Assembly (NCBI RefSeq): GCF_000518245.1 | Contig: NZ_JADF01000020.1 | Location: 1 to 64,000, forward strand | DNA from: Brachyspira alvinipulli ATCC 51933 | GTDB lineage: Bacteria; Spirochaetota; Brachyspiria; Brachyspirales; Brachyspiraceae | DNA length: 64,000 bases | Reading direction: 5' to 3' | Part shown: positions 58,356 to 64,000 of the stretch, in pieces | Layout of the letters: each line of letters starts with the position of its first letter | Numbering within the stretch: the stretch's first letter is position 1 | The notes under the pieces: generated by a model | Told to the model about the DNA's origin: nothing | Database searches by the model: none | Seen by the model: only the letters and a program-made list of their open reading frames with translations | Made by a program: the position numbers and the translations under genes

Positions 58356-58483
58356 TGAAAAAAAGATTAATAGTTTGCAGATTCAAATATAAAGAATATA
58401 AACTACTAAAAAGATTAGCTAAAGAAAATAATATGAGCGTACGTAAGTATATAAAAAAACTTATTTTAGAATATAGTAAATAA
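58355..58483 (+). CDS. 42-aa ribbon-helix-helix protein
   Basis: A short beta strand (RLIVCRFKY) and two helices (YKLLKRLAKENN, SVRKYIKKLILEY) fit a minimal ribbon-helix-helix fold as in Arc or CopG. It is coupled to the recombinase by TAATG and likely acts as a directionality factor or autoregulator, with the palindrome at 58486 immediately after its stop a natural target. Confidence 0.65.
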   Translation: MKKRLIVCRFKYKEYKLLKRLAKENNMSVRKYIKKLILEYSK

Positions 58484-58485
58484 AC

Positions 58486-58508
58486 TGTTGCGATAATTTG
58501 TGTTATCG
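58486..58508. promoter_or_regulatory. Palindromic site, left copy
   Basis: TGTTGCGATAAT (58486-58497), TTGTG, TTATCG (58503-58508); CGATAA and TTATCG form the inner palindrome. The inverted partner is at 60606-60628. It could be a recombinase core site, a ribbon-helix-helix operator, or the hairpin ending the recombinase operon. Confidence 0.65.
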
Positions 58509-58544
58509 AAATTATAATTAATATTGTAAAACAAGAATGCATAA

Positions 58545-60572
58545 CTAGTTTTTATTATTTATAATTGTCAATTTAGATTTTATATTCTTAAAGTCTAAAT
58601 TTGGGTATTTTGTATCTAAATTATTAAATATATAATCGTCTATGACTTTTAATTCATTTCCCATATAAGTTAATTTATCTCTATTAATTTTTATTAAATC
58701 AATCCATTGCATAATCCATATTTCTATATTGTTATCATTAAATGTAAAAGTTGGTTCTTTTAATTTTATAGTATTTTTTAATTTGTTATTTATACTTGAA
58801 CCAATTAATATTAATTTAAATTTAACATCAGTTTTAGATATTTTATTAGATTCATTTATAAGATTAGCATAATCTTGTATTTGTTCAACTTCTTTATATC
58901 CTATATGAAGAGATGGTCTTTTCAATTCCACAATTAATACTTCATGTCTATTAGTATATTTAAAATCAACCCAAAAAAACAGATCAGTTATTTTTTTTAT
59001 TTCATTTTTTATTGTTATTTCATCTGCTTCATTTGTATTTTTAATAATATTGTTTCTTAAGTCAATTAAATTATTACCAAGATTTTTATCACTTTTCAAT
59101 ATGGTATTATGACTATATTCTTCTCCAAATATCCATAGTTCTTTTTCTACAATTTTATGCAATTCTTGTCTTTCTAATATATATTTAGATATATCATCAG
59201 CATAGTTTATTTTTTCTAAAAAATCTAAAAAACACATTTTAGAAGCTACATCATCAGCAAAAGGAATGATTTTATCTAATTCTGTTTTATCTACCAAATC
59301 ATTAAATCTTTCAATTAGATCTTTTGGTAAAATACTAATATTGTTAATAATTTTCATAAAATTTGGATTTTCTATACATCCATTTAATAATGGATAAATT
59401 ATTTTAATAAGATCCTTATTTTTATTAGATAATAACTTATATTTTTGTTCTATTGAGTATGCTATTTGAATAAAAGCATATTCTTTACTTTTAGAAGAAC
59501 TTTCTTCATTTTTATACGGATAATTATCATCTTTTATTAATTTAGATTTGAAATCAAAATATTCTTGATATTGTTCTAGAAAAAAATTTTCTATATCTAT
59601 CCTTACTTTATCTAAAAAATTTTTTATATTAATATCAATATCATTAAAATCCATATTTTCAAAAATATCTAAATTATCATCTATATATTGCGAATCAACA
59701 TATATATGCCAACTTATTTTTGCTTTTCCTTTATAAGGTATATCAATTTCTATTTCAAAATAATTTAATATATTTTTAACACCGTTATTTTCTGTTCTTA
59801 TACAAATCGTTTTATTTTCCTTATTATTTTTTGATTTATGTTCTATAATATCATACTGAATGGAGTAATTATTATATTCACTATTAAATTGTTTTCTAGA
59901 TAATTGATAATCTTCTGCATTAACTTTTTTTTCATTAACAAAAAAAGAAATATTTTTATCAAGCATTTCTACAGGATAAGTAGTAAACAATGATAAACCT
60001 ATATTTTCTATTTTTAATGCATTATTAATTTTATGTTTTCTTTTATTATAGTTTATATCTTCTTCTGTAATCATATCTTTAATTTCTATTAAAAAATATG
60101 TGTCTTCTTTTGAATCAAAAATATCATGAAATATTTCTACTTCTTTATCTATATATCCAAGTTGAAGCTCATCTAGTTTTAATGTACAGTAGGTTTTTGT
60201 ATATTTTTCTAAAGTTTTATCGTATGAAATCGTTTCAAAATATACTGTTTTACCAAATTGAAAAACAGAAAATCTTCCAGTACCTTTCCCTTTAGGTTTT
60301 ATGTCTGTAGCTATTTCTAATATTTTTTTTGGAAAATCACTAAATGATACTCCAACACCATCATCTCTAATCGATAAAAAAGATATACTATCCTTTATTA
60401 ATTCATTAGGAGAATTAGATTCCATATTCAATTCTATAATTTTTGCTGATGCTTGGATAGAATTATTTATAAGTTCACATAATGCTAAAAAAGTATTGTT
60501 TTTATCTATTAAAGCACTTGTTATTAATCTTCCATTTACTTTTATTAATTTACTTTCTTTTTTTACAGACAT
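58545..60572 (-). CDS. GHKL ATPase fused to PD-(D/E)XK nuclease
   Basis: 675 residues, no signal peptide. N-terminal GHKL (HSP90/MORC/histidine-kinase-type) ATP-binding domain: N-box ALCELINNSIQAS (Glu33, Asn37), G1 loop DDGVG (Asp70, Gly72, Gly74), G2 loop GKGTGR at 95-100. The middle is a helical region. C-terminal domain: VDF with Asp536, then LIVELKRPS with Glu549 and Lys551, then QIQDYANL: the PD-(D/E)XK nuclease core as in DUF4263/Shedu-type proteins. An ATP-gated nuclease is inferred, most likely an anti-phage or anti-plasmid defence gene carried as cargo. AGGA precedes the ATG. Inverted palindromic sites flank the gene on both sides. Confidence 0.8.
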   Translation of the reverse strand: MSVKKESKLIKVNGRLITSALIDKNNTFLALCELINNSIQASAKIIELNMESNSPNELIKDSISFLSIRDDGVGVSFSDFPKKILEIATDIKPKGKGTGRFSVFQFGKTVYFETISYDKTLEKYTKTYCTLKLDELQLGYIDKEVEIFHDIFDSKEDTYFLIEIKDMITEEDINYNKRKHKINNALKIENIGLSLFTTYPVEMLDKNISFFVNEKKVNAEDYQLSRKQFNSEYNNYSIQYDIIEHKSKNNKENKTICIRTENNGVKNILNYFEIEIDIPYKGKAKISWHIYVDSQYIDDNLDIFENMDFNDIDINIKNFLDKVRIDIENFFLEQYQEYFDFKSKLIKDDNYPYKNEESSSKSKEYAFIQIAYSIEQKYKLLSNKNKDLIKIIYPLLNGCIENPNFMKIINNISILPKDLIERFNDLVDKTELDKIIPFADDVASKMCFLDFLEKINYADDISKYILERQELHKIVEKELWIFGEEYSHNTILKSDKNLGNNLIDLRNNIIKNTNEADEITIKNEIKKITDLFFWVDFKYTNRHEVLIVELKRPSLHIGYKEVEQIQDYANLINESNKISKTDVKFKLILIGSSINNKLKNTIKLKEPTFTFNDNNIEIWIMQWIDLIKINRDKLTYMGNELKVIDDYIFNNLDTKYPNLDFKNIKSKLTIINNKN

Positions 60573-60605
60573 AATTAATTCCTAATATTTATATATAATG
60601 TATTA

Positions 60606-60628
60606 CGATAACCTTTATTATCGCAACA
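60606..60628. promoter_or_regulatory. Palindromic site, right copy
   Basis: Inverted relative to the left copy: on the minus strand TGTTGCGATAAT, AAAGG, TTATCG, 18 of 23 positions matching. It lies in the 71-base gap upstream of the GHKL gene, where it would overlap that gene's promoter. Confidence 0.65.
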
Positions 60629-60643
60629 CCTATAATCAATAAA

Positions 60644-60844
60644 TTATATATTTAATTCTTTTAATACAGCATCTCTAATATATTGAGATACACTGACATT
60701 GTTCTGTTCTGCTTTTTCTTTTATTAGGAGCTGTTCTTTTTCACTAACACGCATATATAATTTAATGTCAAGCCTATCTTCTGTCTTTCTTTTTGGTCCA
60801 GAGTTAGCTCTAGCCCCTCCCCAGCTATTTTTTTTATTATCCAT
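60644..60844 (-). CDS. Ribbon-helix-helix DNA-binding protein
   Basis: 66 residues. WGGARANSGPKRK at 8-20 is an AT-hook-like basic arm found in plasmid mobilisation and control proteins; then a ribbon-helix-helix: IKLYMRVSEKEQLLIKEKAE and SVSQYIRDAVLKEL. Its start overlaps the end of the second small peptide by eight bases (ATGGATAA). Probably represses this operon or acts in mobilisation. Confidence 0.75.
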   Translation of the reverse strand: MDNKKNSWGGARANSGPKRKTEDRLDIKLYMRVSEKEQLLIKEKAEQNNVSVSQYIRDAVLKELNI

Positions 60845-60935
60845 TATTATGACCTCTTTTCAATAAAAGAACTAATACTACTATATTAAGTGATAATGAT
60901 ACTACAGATAATATTGCATTTACAGTTGTTAACAT
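60837..60935 (-). CDS. 32-aa hydrophobic peptide
   Basis: One membrane segment (AILSVVSLSLNIVVLVLLLK), then a short basic end. AAAGGAG lies 9 bases before ATG 60935, and the stop overlaps the next start. The size and charge pattern match small membrane toxins, but no family motif is clear. Confidence 0.6.
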   Translation of the reverse strand: MLTTVNAILSVVSLSLNIVVLVLLLKRGHNNG

Positions 60936-61047
60936 CTTGACAACTCCTTTATAATGTATATAATATTAACTATGGAAGTCAGGAGCCAAGTCGGCTAACT
61001 TAGCTCCCTTTCGTGACTAATAAAAATTATTTTTTAATTTTTATTAG
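60926..61047 (+). ncRNA. Candidate antisense RNA of the toxin gene
   Basis: On the plus strand TTGTTA (60926-60931), an 18-base spacer, TATAAT (60950-60955). The transcript would include the 10-bp hairpin 60982-61007 (GGAGC...GCTCC) and end at the perfect 13-bp stem CTAATAAAAATTA / TAATTTTTATTAG (61017-61047), covering the 3' end of the toxin ORF, as in TxpA/RatA-type systems. Confidence 0.5.
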
Positions 61048-61113
61048 TTTAACCACAATTACGATAAGAGTCACGATATCAATAATTGTAGCTATGAAAG
61101 TTAAGACTTCCAT
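61027..61113 (-). CDS. Type I toxin-like hydrophobic peptide
   Basis: 28 residues: MEVLTFIATIIDIVTLIVIV then VKLIKIKK. One membrane helix and a Lys-rich tail, close to the putative holin-like toxin (Hol_Tox/BsrG-like) pattern. GAAGGAGG lies 6 bases before the ATG; the promoter is consensus. The 14 bases around the start codon (61105-61118) are complementary to the same message 3' of the ORF (60967-60980), with one G-U pair, which would hide the start in the full-length RNA. This is the design of type I toxin messages. Confidence 0.75.
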   Translation of the reverse strand: MEVLTFIATIIDIVTLIVIVVKLIKIKK

Positions 61114-61146
61114 AATTACCTCCTTCATTTCTTTAGGATTGATTAT

Positions 61147-61174
61147 ATTATACTACAATCTTGAAAATTGTCAA
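61147..61174 (-). promoter_or_regulatory. Consensus promoter of toxin operon
   Basis: On the minus strand TTGACA (61174-61169), a 16-base spacer, TATAAT (61152-61147): both hexamers perfect. Transcription would start about 27 bases before the toxin start codon. Confidence 0.85.
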
Positions 61175-61194
61175 TACTATTCAAGTAGTAAATA

Positions 61195-61347
61195 ATAATT
61201 TATTTTAATTTTTTTCTTATCTGAATTATAACTGATTTATATTCAATTGGCTGGGGGTGGGGAAAATCTCTGTGGGCTTTTACTCGGTGCAACGAGTGGG
61301 GAGTCTTTTATGCATGGCGATAACTTTTTTATTAGGGGGTATCAATA
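61195..61347. other. G-rich intergenic patch
   Basis: Between the toxin promoter and the 3' end of the coiled-coil gene. It holds GGCTGGGGGTGGGG and a hairpin ACTCG-GTGCAA-CGAGT at about 61284-61300. On the minus strand this forms the 3' end region of the coiled-coil gene. No gene is convincing. Confidence 0.4.
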
Positions 61348-61617
61348 TCATTTTTCTAATTCTTTAATTTTATTTTCTAATTCATCAATTCTTTTTACAG
61401 TTTCTTCTAATTCTTCCACTCTTTTCTTTAATTTCTGCATTTCACTGCCTTTTTCTTCGTATTCTTTTTTAGCTTTTGCAACACAAGCCTGCACAAAACC
61501 ACCAAATGTAGAATTAGAATAATTTAGAGGATCTGCTTTAGCTTTTTCAACCATTTTTACAATCCATCTATATATATCTTGATTAAAATTAATAGTTATA
61601 CCATTCCTAGAATCCAT
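61348..61617 (-). CDS. Small coiled-coil protein
   Basis: 89 residues. N-terminal half resembles a DNA-binding ribbon/helix region (GITINFNQDIYRWIVKMVEK); the C-terminal 40 residues are a regular Glu/Lys coiled coil (KLKKRVEELEETVKRIDELE). AAGGAG precedes the ATG. Divergent from the cassette array. Possibly a partition or regulatory protein of the element. Confidence 0.65.
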   Translation of the reverse strand: MDSRNGITINFNQDIYRWIVKMVEKAKADPLNYSNSTFGGFVQACVAKAKKEYEEKGSEMQKLKKRVEELEETVKRIDELENKIKELEK

Positions 61618-61703
61618 TAATATTCTCCTTTTTTGAATTATATTATTTATTTATAAAAAGTTATAAAAATAACCAATTTAACAATTTGGCAATTTAAAAG
61701 TCT

Positions 61704-61796
61704 GAAAAATAACTTTTTGCGGAAAAGAACTTGCTATCTTTTGGAACAGAGTTATTGTCATCACATAAATAATTAATTAAAAAAGGTAATCAAAAA
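61704..61796 (+). repeat. Cassette promoter repeat, unit 1
   Basis: First and most divergent unit: CTTTTTGCGGAAAAGAAC, then TTGCTA - 16 bases - TATTGT, the box GAACAGAGTTATTGTCATCA (61744-61763), CACATAAATAATTAA and a weak AAAGG ribosome site. Confidence 0.85.
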
Positions 61797-62108
61797 ATGA
61801 ATCAAGAAGTAATCAAAAATGTAGAGCTTATATTAAATAAATTATTAGAGACAGAGCATTTAACAATAGAAGTTCTTAGTAATCAAATAAAAATATTTGC
61901 ATACGGAAAACACATAGCAGATTTTTCAGTATCTTATGGAAGTTATTATAACTTAAAATCCTATACACCAACTGAAAATTGCATAGGTGATTCTGACATA
62001 GCGGATAGAGATGTATATGCAGACTTATTATTATTAATATCAAAAATGTTAAGAACAAATAACTATACTAATATAATGAAAATATTAGAAACTCTTATAA
62101 GTAAATAA
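61797..62108 (+). CDS. Cassette 1 gene A, unknown
   Basis: 103 residues, acidic, alpha/beta (KIFAYGKHIADFSVSYGSYY), no family recognised. Followed 13 bases later by a second gene, the only cassette seen with two genes. Confidence 0.75.
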   Translation: MNQEVIKNVELILNKLLETEHLTIEVLSNQIKIFAYGKHIADFSVSYGSYYNLKSYTPTENCIGDSDIADRDVYADLLLLISKMLRTNNYTNIMKILETLISK

Positions 62109-62121
62109 ATGGAGGTTATAT

Positions 62122-62355
62122 ATGCAAGATAAAATAACAACATTAGAAGATGCCAAAAAAAAATTAGGTCATAATTTATTAATATTAGAAAACAAAAACA
62201 GTATTATAGTATTTGATAGAGAGAAATATGCTTTATATAAAAAAAATGTGAACTGTATAATTTTTACTAAAGAAGGGAAATTTAAATATTATTCAAGTAT
62301 GACTAACGATTTAAGATTACGTAAAAGATTATATGAACAGCTGTTAAAGAAGTGA
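62122..62355 (+). CDS. Cassette 1 gene B, unknown
   Basis: 77 residues, basic, with IIVFDREKYALYKKNVNCII. GGAGG precedes the ATG. Not related to the other cassette proteins by eye. Confidence 0.7.
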   Translation: MQDKITTLEDAKKKLGHNLLILENKNSIIVFDREKYALYKKNVNCIIFTKEGKFKYYSSMTNDLRLRKRLYEQLLKK

Positions 62356-62374
62356 TAAAGAAAAATAATTTTTG

Positions 62375-62402
62375 TAGGGCTGTTTTAACAGCCCTATTTT
62401 TT
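62375..62402 (+). terminator. Cassette 1 terminator
   Basis: TAGGGCTGTT paired with AACAGCCCTA, then T6. Confidence 0.88.
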
Positions 62403-62523
62403 CCTTAATTTTTAAAAAATAAGTGAGAAAAAATTATAGTTTCGCAGGAAAAGAACTTGCTATCTTTTGGAACAGAGTTATTGTCATCACATAAATAAAT
62501 AATTAAAAAAGAGGTAATTAAAA
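62401..62523 (+). repeat. Cassette promoter repeat, unit 2
   Basis: CCTTAATTTT spacer, TAGTTTCGCAGGAAAAGAAC, TTGCTA - 16 - TATTGT, the common box, and GAGGTAATTA ribosome site. Confidence 0.92.
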
Positions 62524-62823
62524 ATGATTAATTTTAGTTTGAATGATATAAAAGAAGGATTAAAAGAATACTACTCAGAAAAAGCAGCTGAATTATTAGC
62601 AGAACATTTGGTAGTAAAAGAGCAAGGAGCAAGTTTACCAATTTTAGCTTCATTAAATGAAAATGATGAATATGAAGTATCTATAGGCTATGATCTTATT
62701 AAAGATGTTTATCAAGAGTTTGATACAGAGGGCTTTATTAAATATTTAGAAGAAAATGAAAATCTGTATGGTGATAATATATTAATTAGTGATGATAATT
62801 TAGTAATATGCTATATAGAATAA
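62524..62823 (+). CDS. Cassette 2 gene, unknown acidic protein
   Basis: 99 residues, strongly acidic. FSLNDI near the start and DLIKDVYQEFDTEGFIKYLE near the end match the cassette 3 protein (FTLDSI, QVILNVFKEFTTKEFIDFVK), so the two are distant paralogues. Function unknown. Confidence 0.75.
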   Translation: MINFSLNDIKEGLKEYYSEKAAELLAEHLVVKEQGASLPILASLNENDEYEVSIGYDLIKDVYQEFDTEGFIKYLEENENLYGDNILISDDNLVICYIE

Positions 62824-62846
62824 TAATATAATTATTATATTAAATG

Positions 62847-62871
62847 AGGGGCATTAATCCCCTTATTTTTT
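62847..62871 (+). terminator. Cassette 2 terminator
   Basis: AGGGG (62847-62851) paired with CCCCT (62859-62863), then a T-rich tail. Confidence 0.82.
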
Positions 62872-62990
62872 GCCTTAATTTTAAGAAATAAATGTGAAAA
62901 AATTATAGTTTCGCAGGAAAAGAACTTGCTATCTTTTGGAACAGAGTTATTGTCATCACATAAATAAATAATTAAAAAGAGGTAAATAAA
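62871..62990 (+). repeat. Cassette promoter repeat, unit 3
   Basis: 120 bases, identical to unit 5 over the spacer and box (GCCTTAATTTTAAGAAATAA, TTTCGCAGGAAAAGAAC, common box, AGAGGTAA). Confidence 0.92.
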
Positions 62991-63308
62991 ATGACAACTT
63001 TTACATTAGATAGTATTGCTAAAAAAATATTAGAAAACACTAATTTTTCTAAAAATTCATCTGAGACAATAGCTAATTTTATAATAGAAGATGATTGCTT
63101 TACACTTGAAGAAGATTTTTTTTCAAGGGTATATGATAAAGAAAAAAAAGAACTTATAATTGATGTTGATATACAAGTAATATTAAATGTATTTAAAGAG
63201 TTCACTACTAAAGAATTTATAGATTTTGTTAAAGATAAAAAGAATAAGTTTGATAAGAATAAAATAATGAAAAAAGGAGCTAATTATATATTGTATAGAA
63301 TGTTTTAA
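62991..63308 (+). CDS. Cassette 3 gene, paralogue of cassette 2
   Basis: 105 residues; similar to the cassette 2 protein at both ends but divergent in the middle. Charged, no membrane segment, no Cys pair. Function unknown. Confidence 0.75.
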   Translation: MTTFTLDSIAKKILENTNFSKNSSETIANFIIEDDCFTLEEDFFSRVYDKEKKELIIDVDIQVILNVFKEFTTKEFIDFVKDKKNKFDKNKIMKKGANYILYRMF

Positions 63309-63313
63309 TATCA

Positions 63314-63350
63314 AAAAATAAGGGGCTTTAAAGCCCCTTATTTTTTTGCC
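63314..63350 (+). terminator. Cassette 3 terminator
   Basis: AAAAAATAAGGGGCTTT (63314-63330) and its exact complement (63331-63347): a 17-bp palindrome with no unpaired centre in the DNA, then T-rich. Confidence 0.9.
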
Positions 63351-63460
63351 TTAATTTTAGTAAATAAGTAAGAAAAAAATAACTTTTTTCGGAAAAGAAG
63401 TTGCTATCTTTTGGAACAGAGTTATTGTCATCACATAAATAATTAAAAGAGGTAATTACA
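63347..63460 (+). repeat. Cassette promoter repeat, unit 4
   Basis: Variant with CTTTTTTCGGAAAAGAAG before TTGCTA, closer to unit 1 in this part but the same downstream box and ribosome site. Confidence 0.9.
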
Positions 63461-63763
63461 ATGGATAAAAAAGAAATATTAAAAAACATAGAAGAAGATA
63501 TGCTCATTATTATAGAAGTTCAAAAGAACAGCAGTGATGATTTATTCTTAAAGGGATTTTTAATTGATAATTTGTATGATATAGCAGATAATGAAAATGC
63601 ATTTTATAAAGAAGAGTTAAATGAACACGTAAAATATTGTAATTCTTGTAATTATTATTATTTTACTATTATAGATAATGATGATGTGGATAGAATAAAA
63701 GGTGATGTAGTAAGGTTACCAAACGATTATATGACAGCAGTACATTTATTTAAACTTCTTTAA
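63461..63763 (+). CDS. Cassette 4 gene, unknown acidic protein
   Basis: 100 residues, acidic; includes HVKYCNSCNYYYFTIIDNDD with one Cys pair. Not visibly related to the other cassette proteins. AGAGGTAATTACA precedes the ATG. Confidence 0.75.
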   Translation: MDKKEILKNIEEDMLIIIEVQKNSSDDLFLKGFLIDNLYDIADNENAFYKEELNEHVKYCNSCNYYYFTIIDNDDVDRIKGDVVRLPNDYMTAVHLFKLL

Positions 63764-63782
63764 TATTATATTTAATTGTATA

Positions 63783-63808
63783 AAGGGGCATTAAAGCCCC
63801 TTATTTTT
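63783..63808 (+). terminator. Cassette 4 terminator
   Basis: AAGGGGC (63783-63789) paired with GCCCCTT (63796-63802), then ATTTTTGCC. Confidence 0.88.
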
Positions 63809-63925
63809 GCCTTAATTTTAAGAAATAAATGTGAAAAAATTATAGTTTCGCAGGAAAAGAACTTGCTATCTTTTGGAACAGAGTTATTGTCATCACATAA
63901 ATAATTAAAAAAGAGGTAATTAAAA
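63808..63925 (+). repeat. Cassette promoter repeat, unit 5
   Basis: 118 bases nearly identical to unit 3; ends AAGAGGTAATTAAAA before the next gene. Confidence 0.92.
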
Positions 63926-64000
63926 ATGATTCAATTAGAAAGATATTTTAGAATATACGGTGAGGCAACTAAGGCATTAAGAGAATGCAAATATGAAAAT
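63926..64000 (+). CDS. Cassette 5 gene, cut by window edge
   Basis: The first 25 codons only, starting MIQLERYFRIYGEATKALRE. The start and ribosome site follow the pattern of the other cassettes. It runs off the right edge. Confidence 0.7.
   Translation, partial: MIQLERYFRIYGEATKALRECKYEN

Noticed and set aside
61013-61195. Plus-strand ORF of 60 codons over the toxin gene
   Set aside because: It is antisense to the 28-aa peptide, which has a far better promoter and ribosome site.
61245-61310. Possible G-quadruplex from four G-runs
   Set aside because: Two of the loops are longer than 10 bases, so a stable quadruplex is unlikely.
61247-61522. Plus-strand ORF of 91 codons starting MAGGGENLC
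   Set aside because: It runs antisense to the coiled-coil gene, whose ribosome site and heptad pattern are clear.
61704-64000. CRISPR array or integron attC array
   Set aside because: The repeats are ~120 bp with genes between them, contain promoter and ribosome site, and have neither CRISPR-sized spacers nor the attC core-site arrangement.

Overview
The window is very AT-rich (the few GC-rich stretches stand out sharply) and reads as a chromosomal segment of an anaerobic spirochaete, most likely a Brachyspira species. This is an inference from the protein style (Lys/Asn/Ile-rich), two methyl-accepting chemotaxis proteins, a flagellin-glycosylation-type MAF protein, small lipoproteins and the compact single-gene housekeeping operons; no rRNA or tRNA gene is present to confirm it.

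Layout. 1-95 is an AAAT tetranucleotide tract that runs off the left edge. 286-17 kb is housekeeping: a LysM protein, alpha-glucan phosphorylase, DAHP synthase (aroF) and 3-dehydroquinate synthase (aroB), a lipoprotein gene with a decayed tandem copy, a DUF3793-flavodoxin operon, a PTS-IIA/zinc-ribbon fusion, an EF-G paralogue, metK, a BatA-like VWA protein and a pnuC-nadR NAD salvage pair. aroF is preceded by a Phe-rich leader ORF that looks like an attenuator. 18.4-22.5 kb is a decaying patch: two broken paralogous MerR-like genes and a broken outer-membrane beta-barrel gene. 22.5-50 kb returns to core functions: purD, purC, purE, ispA, MAF, two chemoreceptors, rpmE, a B3/B4 protein, a DUF815 ATPase, three tandem GT-C-like membrane proteins behind an oppBCDF operon, and the Mg2+ ATPase mgtA with a 25-codon leader ORF in a long 5' UTR. 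50.2-50.7 kb is non-coding repeat DNA with a GC-rich island, followed by a nine-repeat TPR protein.

From about 52.2 kb to the right edge is a mobile element. Its left part is one tightly overlapping plus-strand operon: a tiny leader ORF, a winged-helix replication initiator-like protein, a DnaC/IstB-type helicase loader, an HNH nuclease, many small unknown proteins, then a tyrosine recombinase and a 42-aa ribbon-helix-helix protein. On the minus strand follow a type I toxin-like 28-aa hydrophobic peptide with 5'-3' mRNA complementarity and an overlapping antisense unit, a second 32-aa hydrophobic peptide, a ribbon-helix-helix protein, and a 675-aa protein joining a GHKL ATPase to a PD-(D/E)XK-type nuclease domain. 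That last gene lies between two inverted copies of a 23-bp palindromic site, one of them next to the recombinase operon.

The most striking structure is at 61.7-64 kb: at least five consecutive units, each made of the same ~115-125 bp promoter/5'UTR/ribosome-site repeat, one or two different small genes, and a strong terminator. The repeats are far better conserved than the genes they drive. It looks like a modular, recombination-prone array of cargo (possibly anti-host or anti-defence) genes. It continues past the window edge.
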